From positions 18,685,901 to 18,749,900 of the forward strand of contig OX291549.1 in assembly GCA_946406115.1 (NCBI GenBank): 64,000 nucleotides of DNA, read 5' to 3'. Source of the stretch: Apoda limacodes. Lineage: Eukaryota; Arthropoda; Insecta; Lepidoptera; Limacodidae. Positions within the stretch are counted from its first letter, which is position 1; each line of letters opens with the position of its first letter. Below are positions 23,945-35,520 of the stretch, one piece after another. Under the pieces are notes generated by a model. It did no database searches. It was given only the letters and a program-made list of their open reading frames with translations, and was not told the DNA's origin. A program made the position numbers and the translations under genes.

Positions 23945-24100
23945 TTTATATTTGGGAAGTTGCCGTTGAAATCCTACACCGACAACTGAATTTAAGGTGG
24001 GTGGAACCGCGGGCAAATTGGCATGGAGAAAGATTAAGCCCCGGGAAAGGACATATACCACCTAAACACGTCAAGTATTAGTGGGTTTTTCTATAATTTT
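23945..24100 (-). repeat. Dispersed repeat hit by the 24.1 kb insertion
   Basis: Reverse complement of the repeat at 3231-3607 (gccgttgaaatcctacaccg, cgggcaaattggcatggaga, ccgggaaaggacatat). It breaks off in ctataatttt, exactly where the GC-rich insertion at 24101 begins. Confidence 0.6.
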
Positions 24101-24178
24101 GTAACGTGGCCCGCTGAGCTACCACGACCGGCGTGCGTGATCATCACCCGAAGCACACGCACAACGTGACGTGTGACG

Positions 24179-24222
24179 TGACGTCACCGACGACAACACA
24201 CACACGCTAAACTGTGACGTCA
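24179..24222. promoter_or_regulatory. Two CRE palindromes (TGACGTCA)
   Basis: Perfect 8-bp CREB/ATF consensus sites lie at 24179-24186 and 24215-24222, 36 bp apart start to start. A further gtgacgtgtgacg partial precedes them. If the block is an LTR, these would sit in its U3 promoter part. Binding is inferred only. Confidence 0.4.
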
Positions 24223-24316
24223 TCGCCACGTCTCGAAGGAGCACTCTGCCGAGAGCTCTCACCTCCCAAATCCCACCTTCTAAATCCACTTCCCCTTGGT
24301 AAACAACCCATCTTGA

Positions 24317-24600
24317 GCAACCACGACTGACTTCGGGTTCGCTTGGAAAGGTACCAACCCCCGATCATCCCTTATCTCGACCGGCACCCATCTTCGAGCA
24401 ACCACGACTGACTTCGGGTTCGCTTCGAAGGGTCTCAACCCCCGATCATCCCTTAGCCCGACCGGCACCCATCTTCGGGCAACCACGACTGACTTCAGGT
24501 TTGCTTGGAAGGGTACCAACCCCCGATCATCCCTTATCCCGACCGGCACCCATCTTCGAGCAACTACGACTGACTTCGGGTTCGCTTGGAAGGGTACCAA
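24317..24600. repeat. 81-bp tandem repeat array
   Basis: gcaaccacgactgacttcgg and its variants begin at 24317, 24398, 24479 and 24560: an exact 81-bp period, about 3.5 copies. Since 81 is a multiple of three, the minus strand is open across the array and repeats a 27-residue unit (FQANPKSVVVARRWVPV...). I treat this as a by-product of the period, not as a gene. Confidence 0.85.
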
Positions 24601-24875
24601 CCCCTTACTTCCCCCTACTCCCCCTTACCCGCGAGTAGGCGCGTTAAGTTAGGGAGTGTATCCCGTAGAATAAGATTAACTGTTATTTAAGGTTTGATAG
24701 GATAATATACCGCTGAAGTCATATTAAAAAATACGTTTTCATTTACTTTCCCTGTAGGCACCCTGCCGAGCGAACATAAAATAAAACAACCCTCAGCACC
24801 CTCAGTGCAAGGGTTGAATGTGATTGTATTACTTTTAGCCTAGCCGGGCTCCTGAAAGCACTACATCATAATTTT

Positions 24876-27189
24876 ATTGAGTGTGGAGATAATTTGTGTA
24901 CCGGGAAAGGACATAGGATAGTTTTTATTCCGAAAAATTGAAAAGGGGGTAAAAACTATAACCGAATTCAAACAAAATATAACTATAGCTATAGATTGCT
25001 TTAGCAAACTTTATTAGTATAAATAAGGGGTTGACGTAGAAATTCCACGTCGAAATTTAGGGCGGGCGGAGCCACTGGCAAAATCTAGTAATTATATATG
25101 GCTATAAAGTTATACAATCATCAAATATTGATAGATTAGCGGTACTTCCATCGATAAGTGGGAACATTCAAATTCTTCTACATCAGTACAGTGTACTTAT
25201 GATGAGGCACAAAAATTTGTACTGTATGTACATATAAACGACGACAGGGGAAAATCTGAGAATGATTTATATTCCCTGTACAAGTGTGATAAAAGTCTTC
25301 TGGAACAAAATTTATGTGCTCATTTCATGAGACCATAGTAAATGTCAAGATTTATTTTATTACATACACACTGTAGGTTGGGTCGAAGAGTTGGCTGTTC
25401 ACTCTTCTTACATTTTTTACACTAACCTACGTCCGTACGTATATGTACAATTTAAGCAAAGTAGATGATACCAAAAAACATATAAGTGCGTGTCGAATAC
25501 GTTTAATACGTCAGTTTCAGTTTTTCGTAGAATTCGAATTATTGCGGATATCTGAAACACTTGTCCAAAACTATTTTTGTTAAAAGAATTTATCTATAAA
25601 GATCTATTATCGTGATTGTTTTAAGATTTTAAAAAACCCGCAGCTTAAAAATTAGAGTGATTGGGGCAGAATTTTTTTTTAGCCCTAGAAATTAATAACA
25701 ACTAGAAATTAATAAATTTTGCAGAAAAATATATCTAAAAATATCAAAGGCATTAAAAGGCATATCCAACAACACCTAACACAATAAAGTAAGCGAACTA
25801 GTACATTGTGTATTGAGGTAAGGAGAAAATTACTAATAAGAGACTATCTAGAAGGCTAAGGCCAAAGGGTTTAAGAGGATATACTTCATACAAACGAATT
25901 TTTCATTTGTTTTTGACATTTACTGATCAAACACCACGAAATATTTCTAAAAAGAAGCTACTAATTTGTTTCAATAACAGATCAAATGATTTGATTTAAT
26001 GAGTTAGGTTAGGTTTAATTTCATTTCATCTTAATAAATTTCATTTTCATTTCATATCAATAAAAAAATTCTACTGAAGACTTGGCTGTATGAGCAAACC
26101 CTTTGCCTACCCAGAATGGGTGAAGAAAACAAAAAAAAATCTCTGCTTATATTCTTTTACGGTTGGCGCCATTTTCAAAATTTACTTTGCGAGTTTAGTT
26201 GTTTGTTGCACAAAATGAATAAAAGTAATTTTTTTTCATTTGTCGAAACTATAAAATAGTTGTTCGGTACACGTGCGGAACCGTCATTGCAATCGGCTGC
26301 GCCTCGGCTTGGGTAGACATTTGTCGAAACTCTTTGCAAAGACACGCTTTCCGCACTCGTAATGAAATATACTATTCTTTATGCTTGCATATGTTATGAC
26401 ATATATAGTTTCTGCCAAATTTTAAGTCTCTAGACACGGTTTTACCTACAAAAATACTTATACATATTTTCATCCCCTGTTTTGCCCTCTAGGGGATGAT
26501 TTTCGAAAAACGGGGAAACACTTAAACCTTAATTTTAAACCTCGAGGTCAACTTCTAATTTTTATGCATTTAGCTTTAAAAATTAAGGATTACCAAACAA
26601 AATTTTAACCCCCATTTTACCACCTTAAGAGATGAATTTTACAAAATCCTTTTTTATTTGTTACCTACGATTATATAACAGAAACCTCTGTGCATAATGA
26701 TTCCAAGAACCTAGACACAAAAATTGTCTAAAAATTTGGTCTATTATTACGCCTATATAACTGAGTACCTACTTTTTGTATGTATTTATGTATGTATTAT
26801 TTTACTGCAAGATTTGATGAAATTTAAATCACGATTCGCTGCTCTATTAATAATATTGCTGCAGATATATTAAATTTTCTAACAATAACATTTTTAAGGT
26901 TGTCCAATATCACATTACTTGCTGATCAATTTAGTCATTTATGCTGATTACTAGGGTCAGGTCAATTCAGCTTGTTTGCTGGCAAAATATATTTTGGAGC
27001 TGACCAAAAGCTCTAATTAGCACAGCATTTAAATGACAGCCTTTATAATATAGGCAAAGTTCTTAGGGGTTCGCTCTTAGTACTTTGATGTATGCATGGA
27101 TGAGGCTTAACCCATTTTCAAACTTCAATAATTTACGTTTGATAAGTTACATGAGCATTCTAAAGACCAAGCTAAGTAGTAATGTTATG
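24876..27189. other. AT-rich intron sequence with repeat relics
   Basis: 25028-25090 is a minus-strand relic of the 3231 repeat. 26400-26720 contains the 'ccaagaacctagacac' and 'ccccattttaccaccttaag' repeat type. No credible gene. Confidence 0.35.
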
Positions 27190-28240
27190 ACTTTGTTATT
27201 AACTTTATAGTGGTTGGTGGCGAGCTACCAGGCATTGCACCATGTGCAATCCGCCTTTGGTTGCCTGTGTTTGGTAGGGTTTTGGATGTGTGGGGGTGTG
27301 GCGCACGAGTATGTACGTGTATGTGTGTATATACATTTTTGGATAGATGTTGTGTACTTGATGGCTTGGTTCTGCATGGCTGATTGGTAGCAGGTGTACA
27401 TCCGGGAGTTTCTGGTCACTTCTTCTCCCCTTAGGCCAGTTTCATAAGTGATGGTAGTTTAAATGATGTGCATTTGTTGCCGGGCTGTTGTGTTGGACCT
27501 GGGCCACTTTTGGGTATGCGATGACTGTTTGAATGTGTGTGTGCATATATGTATATGTGCGTGTTTGTGTGATGCACTCGCTCGCGTTCGGAACCCTGCC
27601 GCTATCGGGCGGCCGATCGAGGATTGCATCAGATAGGACCTATAAGTTAATTTACGTAAAGTTTTATCTTTTATATGTATTTCTATATTTATATATTTGT
27701 ATTAATTACTGTCTGTGTGTGAATATATGAATATGAGCATGTATGTATATTTTATTATATCTTTAATATTAATATGAATACCTATTCATTTCTTTACATG
27801 TTTGTAAATGTAAATATGTATGTCTGTATATATACGTATACGTACGTCTGCTGTGTAATATTATATGTTATATGATTATATTTCTCAGGAGTTACTTTAA
27901 ATCCTGTCACAGAATAATTCTCATCCCCCCCCCCCTCTATGCAATATGAAAAACAATAGGCAATTGAAATATCACCTAAATTTTGTTTTTTTTTTTTTAA
28001 ATCACACTATTTACATTGTAAATCTTGTTTATTTAGTGTTTCAATACAAAACATCTATTTAATAGTTAATTCACTATAATATTATATTTCGTTAGTGATT
28101 TTACAAAGAGGACCTATTGAACGCACGCAATAAAACAGTATTGTAATTAGTTTGTAAAACTAGTTGTAGTTAAGTCACTTGACGAATCGAAAGTGTTCTT
28201 ATGACCCCATTTGAATAAAAAGATTTTGAATTTGAATTTC
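27190..28240 (+). mobile_element. LINE-like 3' UTR remnant
   Basis: A TG-rich, non-coding stretch (gcaccatgtgcaatccgcct, ttctggtcacttcttctccc) leads through a C-run (27926-27936) to an end reading cccatttgaataaaaagatt, then ttgaatttgaattt. That kind of TTTGAAT tail is typical of LINE 3' ends. 27560-28210 recurs inverted at 59529-60115. No ORF remains, so the family is not determined. Confidence 0.45.
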
Positions 28241-28249
28241 AAGCCGATG

Positions 28250-28559
28250 TCTATTTGAAAGTAATTACAAAAAAAATGTTTATGTTTAATATTATAATGC
28301 ACAAAAAGGAGGATGGGCGTTACGTAACTGTTTACTTACTCTGTATGTAAATTAGAATAGGAAAGGAAATAAAGAAAGACTTAAATGTGAGTTCAAAAAG
28401 AGTGGATCCATTTAAAGCCCAGGACGCTGAAGTTAAGACTTAGTTGCTTGAATGCTTTTAATGTGCAAAACTCGCAGCCTTGAATCTTTTGATATATGAT
28501 TTGATTTGATATTGATATATGGATAGAAATCATACTTGCGATGTTAATATCCTATTTTT
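28250..28559. other. Intron sequence between two LINE remnants
   Basis: No gene or clear repeat recognised. The sequence is AT-rich with tgatttgatttgatattgat low complexity near its right end. Confidence 0.3.
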
Positions 28560-29580
28560 TTTATTTTTTTATTTATTTGCTCAAATGGTCAAGTATTAGT
28601 TTTTTGAATGTTCTCAAGGACTGCGCTCGTTTTATGTCCAAAGGCAATGTATTCCACAACCTGATCGCTTTAACAGTAAATGATCATACATTTGTGAATT
28701 GTGCCTTGGAGTTTTCAACAACAGACTTGTGGAGTCACGAAGTAATCGAGAACCAATAATACTGAAGCATTTTTTTAAATATACCGGTGATTTAGGATTG
28801 AACGTTTAGGACGTTATAAAGAAGAAATAGAACATGAGTATTCCGGCGAACACGGATTGGGAGCCACTTGAGCTATGTTCGAAATTCGGATATGTGGTCA
28901 TACTTTCGCAGACCAAATATAAATCTAATACATAAGTTTTGAAGCCGCTCAAGCTTATCAAGCTGCTCCTCAGTGAGATCAAGATAGCTAGCATCTGCAT
29001 AGTCGAGAACAGGAAGAAGAAGTGACTGAGCAAGAGCAATTTTGGTGGGAATATGTAGAAAATTGCGTAATCTACTTAAAGACTTCGCGGTAGCAAATAT
29101 TTTCTTACTCACTTCTTTAATCTGTGGACCCCATGATAAAGTTTCATCGATAACAATACCTAAGCTTTTTACAGTGTCACTGTATGGAAAAGGAACTTTG
29201 TTTACACAGACTGGTGGAATTTGTTGCCTATCAATCCTGGAAATTAGTCTTTTACTAGCCACGATAATGACTTGTGTTTTATTCGGATTTACAACAAGAC
29301 CATGTGACTCACTCCAGTCTAGAATGCAAGACAGGTCCCTATTAATGATTAGTAATAGCATTTAACAACTCATTAATAGAAGCTTGCGTGTATATCTGAA
29401 GATCGTCTGCATAGAGATGGTAGAGAGACGATATGTGGGATGTAATTAGATTGATGAAAATTGCAAAGAGAAGTGGTGACAACACGCCACCTTGCGGAAC
29501 GCCAGCAAAAGTGTCACAATAGGTAGAAAATGAATCATCGACCTTAATGCGTTGCCGGAAGATAATTGTTCTAACATGAG
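28560..29580 (-). pseudogene. Jockey-like LINE RT fragment
   Basis: The minus strand encodes the second half of a reverse transcriptase. From about 29580 it reads [20 protein letters not shown], then [13 protein letters not shown] (catalytic YADD). From 29361 the frame continues ILDWSESHGLVVNPNKTQVI, SLGIVIDETLSWGPQI and LLLPVLDYADASYLDLT, and the C-terminal part near 28600-28760 reads KAIRLWNTLPLDIKRAQSLR in a shifted frame. At least one frameshift separates the segments. The first half of the RT and all of the endonuclease are absent. It belongs to a different family from copies A and B. Confidence 0.8.
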
Positions 29581-29654
29581 ATCAAGTCTCATAGGTTTAC
29601 GATCAGTTTTTGGATTTATTTCTATATTTTTGGTGTGACATCTTGCTTCTCAAT

Positions 29655-30270
29655 ATATTTTATGATTCTAGGTTAACGGGAAGTACCCCATTATTTTGTT
29701 TTGATTTATTTGTGGCACAATAAACGACAAAAATGACCGTATTTGAGACATATTTTGTATTGCACTGATTTATAGGCTTGATTTTTTTTACAACTTTAAG
29801 TGACCGTAGACTTTAGTATTTGAAATTTAAATTAAACTTGATACCTACACACTTTCTTGAGTAAAAGGGTCTTGACATACATACAAACTTTTTTTATGTG
29901 CTAACACTACTTGGGTTTGCGGGAAGAAATCTCTGTACTATTATTCTAGAATTATAATTTCTTGTAATGTTTGTTTTTGGGCAATAAAGGATTAAAATAA
30001 AATAAAATAAAAAAAGACAAAATAAACATATTTCGGATTTTCCCTATATTTGTGATGTAAACCCTTGCATAGTGTCAAATTTCATGATTCAAAGACTACG
30101 GAATACGGGATGTACCCCATAGATTTTGATTTATTTGTGCATGCCAAAATACGCAACAAAAATGTCTGTATTTCGGACGTATTTTTTTATTGCGTTGACT
30201 TAGAAGCTTGGTTTTTTACAGCTTCAAGGAACCGTAGACCTTAGTTTTTGATATTAACTAAGATTGACGT
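29655..30270 (-). repeat. Two copies of a repeat (uninterrupted site of the 39.9 kb element)
   Basis: 29655-29840 and 30078-30265, both minus strand, match the flanks of the element at 39866-40914 and continue through its insertion point without it (gttgtaaaaaaaatcaagcc in reverse complement of the first copy). A third relative of the right flank is at 62550-62650 (+). Confidence 0.75.
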
Positions 30271-30429
30271 GTTTCACCGTTTTTGAAAAATTATCCTCGA
30301 AACCGCAAAATGGGGGATGACAATTTATATTAGTATTCCGATATGACTATAGGTAAAACTGCACTCAGTCATAAGTTGTCCTTTTTGCCAAATCGCAGAT
30401 GAAGTCGCAAGCGAAAGCTAGTATTACTA

Positions 30430-31190
30430 TAAAAACGATTTTATGTTTCATTATGGAAGTATAGTCTTGAGTTCTAATATAGTTTTACGAGTATGTCCAT
30501 GTAACATTGCCATAAAAATAATTAAATTTTTGTAACATAATATCACAGAATATATATAAGAATACTAACTCCACACTTAAGAAGTATAATAAACCCTTCC
30601 CTTCCACGAATACTTCGAGTACTCCGAGTTAAAGGTTATCGGTGATACTAAATGTCGACAGTTCTGAAGTTTTGGACTTCTTGACACTTTTTAGTACTTA
30701 ATACACTACGTTCTATTTCGCGAAACTTATTGTGTTAGTACTATTAACGATTACTACAATTTACTATCTACATATTGCTTTTACTAAATAAACTTAAGTT
30801 ATTAATTAAAAAACATGAGTCCCTTCACCAGTGACGTAAAATACCTAAGTTTACCCGCGAAAAATAGGTAAGTGCCTCAGCGTGCGATTTGCTTTAATCA
30901 ATTTAGAGACTTATAATGTTTTTATCATGTTATCAATACTTAATTAAACTATTTAAAATAAATAAACTTGTTCCATTTATAAGTCTTTAAAAACTAATTA
31001 TTTTTTTTCTTGTATCTTTTATATATTTTCCTCGCTGTAGTGTAATGAAAAATTGTGTGTTTCGCACTGCTGGAAGCTTTTTTGAGTTTCGTGCTTTAGA
31101 ATCCCTCGCTTTTGCTCAGGATTCAATTTTTTAATTTTCAATATTTTTGGATAATGTCGAGCAGGGGATGTGAAAATGTGTGTGAGATGT
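30430..31190. other. AT-rich intron sequence
   Basis: No recognised repeat or ORF. Confidence 0.3.
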
Positions 31191-31191
31191 T

Positions 31192-31490
31192 TAATAAAGA
31201 ACGCTACGTGAACAAGTTAGTAATTTGCAAGCTGAAGTGGCAGTGGGCTGGCCACGTCTGTCGGAGGACCGATGGCCGATGGAGCAGACGTGTGCTAAAG
31301 TGGAGGCCGCGTATGGGAAGGCGAAGCGTGGGACGCTCTTCAGCCCGGTGGACCGACGACCTTAAAAAGGTGGCTGATGGTGACTGGATGCGGAAGGCAG
31401 AGGACCGGAAGAAATGGCACGCCATAGAGGAGGCTTAAGTCCAGCAGTGGACCAATATGAGATGATATGATGATAATATGATGAAGTAAG
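31192..31490 (+). pseudogene. RTE-like LINE C-terminal fragment
   Basis: The frame reads KLKWQWAGHVCRRTDGRWSR, then VLKWRPRMGRRSVGR and WTDDLKKVADGDWMR, and terminates at 31438. The pattern K-KW-WAGH...DGRW...VL-WRPR-G-R-VGRP--RW-DD is the usual C-terminal segment of RTE-type LINE proteins. It is followed by cagcagtggac and a tgatatgatgataatatgat tail, the short-repeat ending typical of that clade. Only the 3' end is present. Confidence 0.7.
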
Positions 31491-31499
31491 TCATTGCCT

Positions 31500-33660
31500 A
31501 AAAACCTTATTCGTACTATTTCTTCTTGTTTAGAAAAACAAGAGTTCCCACAGGTATAGTTTTTCCGAACGTGGAACCGTGGGGATCGTCTCGTACTTAA
31601 AGTATACATCCAAGAGTATATTATCTCGCAATTCGTTTTACTGACACCATCGATCGTTTACGATAGTAATTCTAAATACAATAAATGTTCTCTAGAACAA
31701 TATATTTTAGTTCATATAACTTTTGCTATTAAGGCTGAGTCTACCACAGTGTTTTGCAGGAATTTTGCTTATTAAGGACATTGCTCCAAGTTCGAGACAA
31801 AGAATTTAAATAACATAAAGTGAATAACAATACTTTATATTAAAATTTGATTTCTGCCAGATTCCAGTTGAAGAGACTTGTTATTTTTCTTAATTCCTTT
31901 ACGAAGTATTCACAAAAAAGCCGAGGGCCTCTTTCACCTTTTTTCTTTCTTTCATTAAATTACTTACCCTACTCCTTGGGGTTTTTCACTGATTTTAGAT
32001 AGGTACTTATATACAAAAAAAAATCATCTTACTAGCAAGGAATGCGATAACTTTTATGATTGACACGGTAGCATGTGTCTGTTCGAGGCTCACGCCGGTC
32101 GACCGGCCCTAGGAGCGACAACACAAGCCGAGGCTACCCCCGCGGGGAGACTTTAAGCGTTTGGCGCTAAATAGACTGAGACTCCTTCAGAGTCTCGCCC
32201 CAAAAGCCCGGTGGAGCAGTAATGGCTGCATCAGCCAACTACAGTAGTTAAACAAAAAAAAACATGTGGTTGCAGTAAACAGCTGACAGAGTTCTGGTTG
32301 TCGGCCGAAAGCCGGTTACGACATTCTAAGGCTCGTTAGTTAATCACCTATTATTGCAAAAAATGAATTGAAAATACTATAATAACTGCTCGAGTTCCAT
32401 AGGATGAATATTTGTTCATGTAGGTATATTTTAAAGTTTATTATTTTAATTCGTATGATTTCAAGTTTATTAGTAATAAGATAAGTAAGATATATTATAT
32501 GCAGGTAATTAATATTAGTAAGTTATAAAATTAATGTTAAGTTAAAATTGTTGTAACTATTAATTACTATGTAGTAAGTTATTATAAGTAGGTATTAGTA
32601 TTTTAATTTCATAAAAGTTTATTAGTGATATTAAAAATTGAGATTTCAGAAGTTGTTTCTTTTTATTTTATTTATTTACACTTTTTTTGTTTACGTGAAA
32701 AACGCGAGCGTTGCACTATAATGGTATGCAAAATTTCAGCATTCATATTATAACTTTTATAATGAATTCTGCTACAATGTAAAGAAAATAATGTGCATAC
32801 AAAGTACATTGCCCCAGGTTCCAGACTTAGAATTGAAGGCATTTTACATTATTATTGGATTTCTGAATGTTTTTTGTACAGGCATACTTCTCTTAAAAAT
32901 TTGCAATAATCAAACATAATATTTATTCAAAGTCAAAGTCAATTTTCACATTCAAATTAGTTTTTACAAACACCTCCAAATCGTCAAAGTTATGAAATAT
33001 TATTTTCTGATTATTCAATTTAATTAATTTATTTAAAAACACGGTTACGCTTCAGCTATCACAATTCAAACAGACAGACAGATGGCGTAGGCTCAGTAAT
33101 AGAATAGAGTCCTGTTGGCAACTTTTGGGTACGGAACTTCTATTTTTCTGAAATACAACTTTCTACAGTGATAAAGTTATATTTGTATTTTGGGAACGGT
33201 TATGTTCAAACATTTAATATAAAAAATCTTTAATGAAAGTAAAAACACAAACTAAATTTCAATGTAAATGTAAAACTATTTCATAATAAGTCGGGGGAAA
33301 AGTGCATGTCAAAGTGGAACCAACGCCTATTTTAACTTTAATTACATCGATAATTACTAAACGTAGCAGCCAACATAGCATCGTTGAAACTGATAACCAC
33401 TTAATATGTTAATTAGTTTTGCAAGTTAAGAGGTACCTAAATCTTAATAGCTTTGCGAGTTAAGAAATAATAATTCCATTAAAAACCCAGATTTAAGTAA
33501 GTACTAGTCTTAGTTTAAGTGGTTTGTTTTTGAAGTTTCATAAGCTAGAAACTGGTTAAGCGTTTATTTACTTAACATGACGTTGCCCACGCAGACTTAA
33601 AAATTTTAACCGTCCATGATTTTACCTACAAAAATATCGGAACTATAATAATAAAATTTA
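31500..33660. other. Intron sequence with a GC-rich patch
   Basis: 32070-32345 is markedly GC-richer (cgccggtcgaccggccctag, ctacccccgcggggagactt, cttcagagtctcgccccaaa, tcggccgaaagccggt) and carries several small palindromes. It looks like a fragment of the 5' or untranslated part of a transposon rather than a host gene, but I cannot assign it. The remainder is AT-rich with nothing recognised. Confidence 0.35.
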
Positions 33661-33671
33661 TCACCTATTTT

Positions 33672-33770
33672 GCGGCATTTCGTAAGATGCCAACTTCGAT
33701 AGAAGACCACGGTGCACACCCAATCGAACACCTTCGCTATGTCCAGGCTACATACCACTGCATCTACTTG
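33672..33770 (-). pseudogene. Internal fragment of the copy A LINE family
   Basis: ttcgtaagatgccaacttcg and 'atagaagaccacggtg' through ccaggctacataccactgca are the reverse complement of the RT motif A region of copy A (around 8960-9045). Both LINE ends are missing, so this is an internal fragment or the remnant of a rearranged copy. Confidence 0.65.
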
Positions 33771-33784
33771 ATTCTCAAATCTCA

Positions 33785-33890
33785 AGTCTCAAGGCAAGAG
33801 AGGTATGCCAGGATCGTAGCAAGTGGCAGTCTTTGGTCTTTGCCTACTCCTCTGGGAAACAGGCGTGATGTTATGTATGTATGTATAATG
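33785..33890 (+). repeat. Possible LINE 3'-end scrap
   Basis: The frame reads VCQDRSKWQSLVFAYSSGKQ and then stops, followed by a tatgtatgtatgtat run. DRSKW-SLV-AY-SGKQ resembles the tail of other LINE proteins in moths. Too short for a firm call. Confidence 0.3.
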
Positions 33891-33899
33891 TTGTGTTCA

Positions 33900-35284
33900 T
33901 AAGGTGTGTCTAAAAGCGTCTTTTATTTCGTTTTTCATAAAAGGGGATGAAAAGTAGAGTGTATCATCGGTCACATAATATTTTTAGGTTAGGCGACGTA
34001 TATTGAATCCCTCACTACACTCAGGATTCTACATTCCTTCGATACGTTCTGGATTCAAAATAGCATCTTCGCCGCTGGCAAAAGCTATAAGTTTATATTT
34101 ATTTTAATATCTTTTTTACATACTTTTACATTGTAGTAATATTTTTAGTACCTAAATAACTTTTGTTTCTCATATTTGGCGAATACAAAAATATTTTTCA
34201 AGAATATATTGACTTAACGAAAATTGCCTTATTTATCAAAGGCTGTTCCTGGGAAATTGTAAATAATAAGTCCTTTCTTTGCCAACACAATTTATTGCGG
34301 TAACACCTTTGTACACCGCAAGGACTTTCATTTTGGGAACTTTCTGAACAATTGGCTCAACTTTTATACATTGTGTGTCGATCTTACAATACGTTGTTAT
34401 TCAATTTCAAATAGTTTTCAGAAACCAATTTTTCAATATTTTGAACCTCAAATTAAAAAATCGAACTTTTTAGGGTAGGTTTGTTGTTTATCGCTAAATG
34501 CAAAAGGCGCGAAACCTCCGCGGCGTTGTCGTACAATAATATTATCCTCATATCATACTTGAAACATACAAGGCTCAACTAAGGCCTCCTTCTTACGAGT
34601 AGTTTTCTTAAACAAAATTGTTTAATTTAGCCTTTTCCTTCCTTATTAAAAGTTATTTATAAATATCAGTTGTAAACCGTCGCAAAACACGTTTTTTCAG
34701 ATCGTCGTCAACAATTTAATTTAGAACCTTCTATCCTCATCGTCGATTCATTTTACTCAAAAACGCTATCAAAAGATCATTCATTCGAAAAAAAAACACA
34801 GGAAGTCCTTGATTCTGGATTGCAATTAATAAAATCTGTCCGATTAAATTATGTGACACGAGACACGCATGTATCGTAATTCTTATTTTATTTTTGCGTT
34901 GGGCACACGTAATAACGTCCAGTCTCAAACGAGGATTACATTTACAGTGTAACAAACTTTTCTGACCCAGTGTTTGGTCAATGGCAATTTCGAGATAGCT
35001 AATTTTTTGTACAAAAAAAAAAGAAGTACAATTAATAAGGATAATTGTGGCGGAAATTAAATTAATCTATCGATAATTTAAAAGAACTTTTCCAGACTGA
35101 CTTATCAACAGTACTGAATTAAAAAAACAAGAAATTGTGCAGTGTGTTAGCTGGCTTATGATGGTTGTATCTTTGTTTTAAACAATTTTAATCAAATGTT
35201 GAAAATGGAGCTTCACGCGACCGAGCGCTGCGCCTCTACGATATCTATTCGAAAACATGTAACAATTTTAACAAATATAAGAAA
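33900..35284. other. AT-rich intron sequence
   Basis: No recognised gene or repeat apart from 'gccgctggcaaaagctataa' near 34070, which resembles the edge of a dispersed repeat. Confidence 0.3.
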
Positions 35285-35520
35285 TAGTACATTACAGCCG
35301 CAGCCCGAAAACGCAGCATAACCGGGAGATCGTAAGTTAGTGGGCCGAGGCATAGCCGAGGCACGCATCACAAAGTCCGGTTATGTTCAGTTGTGGCCAG
35401 GGCTTGTATAGTATTTTTCTCAAAGTGCGCGTAAGAAAACTAATCATATTGACAACTGTATTGACAATAATAAAAATATTTTAGGTAATTTTGCCACCAG
35501 TTCACTGCGATCAAATGTAG
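35285..35520 (+). repeat. GC-richer repeat with inverted partner at 51.6 kb
   Basis: agtacattacagccgcagcc, cgcagcataaccgggagatc and ttgacaactgtattgacaat recur in reverse complement at 51600-51775. The order is collinear over about 200 bp. Family unknown. Confidence 0.65.

Larger units (their letters stand above)
24101..24867. mobile_element. Candidate solo LTR or similar insertion
   Basis: A GC-rich block of about 767 bp begins (t)gtaacgtggcccgctgag and ends near gaaagcactacatc. ATAATTTT flanks it on both sides (24093-24100 and 24868-24875), as expected for a target duplication. It interrupts a known dispersed repeat. Inside are two perfect TGACGTCA palindromes, an 81-bp tandem array and, near the right end, aataaaat sequences resembling polyadenylation signals. 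The ends do not give a clean TG...CA, so LTR identity is a guess; insertion status is better supported. Confidence 0.45.

Noticed and set aside
24280..24600. 106-codon minus-strand repeat ORF as a possible repetitive protein gene
   Set aside because: It is fully explained by an 81-bp tandem array whose period is a multiple of three, inside a likely mobile element.
27926..27936. C-run (and the G-run at 59763) as a possible assembly artefact
   Set aside because: The same homopolymer occurs at the same place in both inverted copies, so it belongs to the element.
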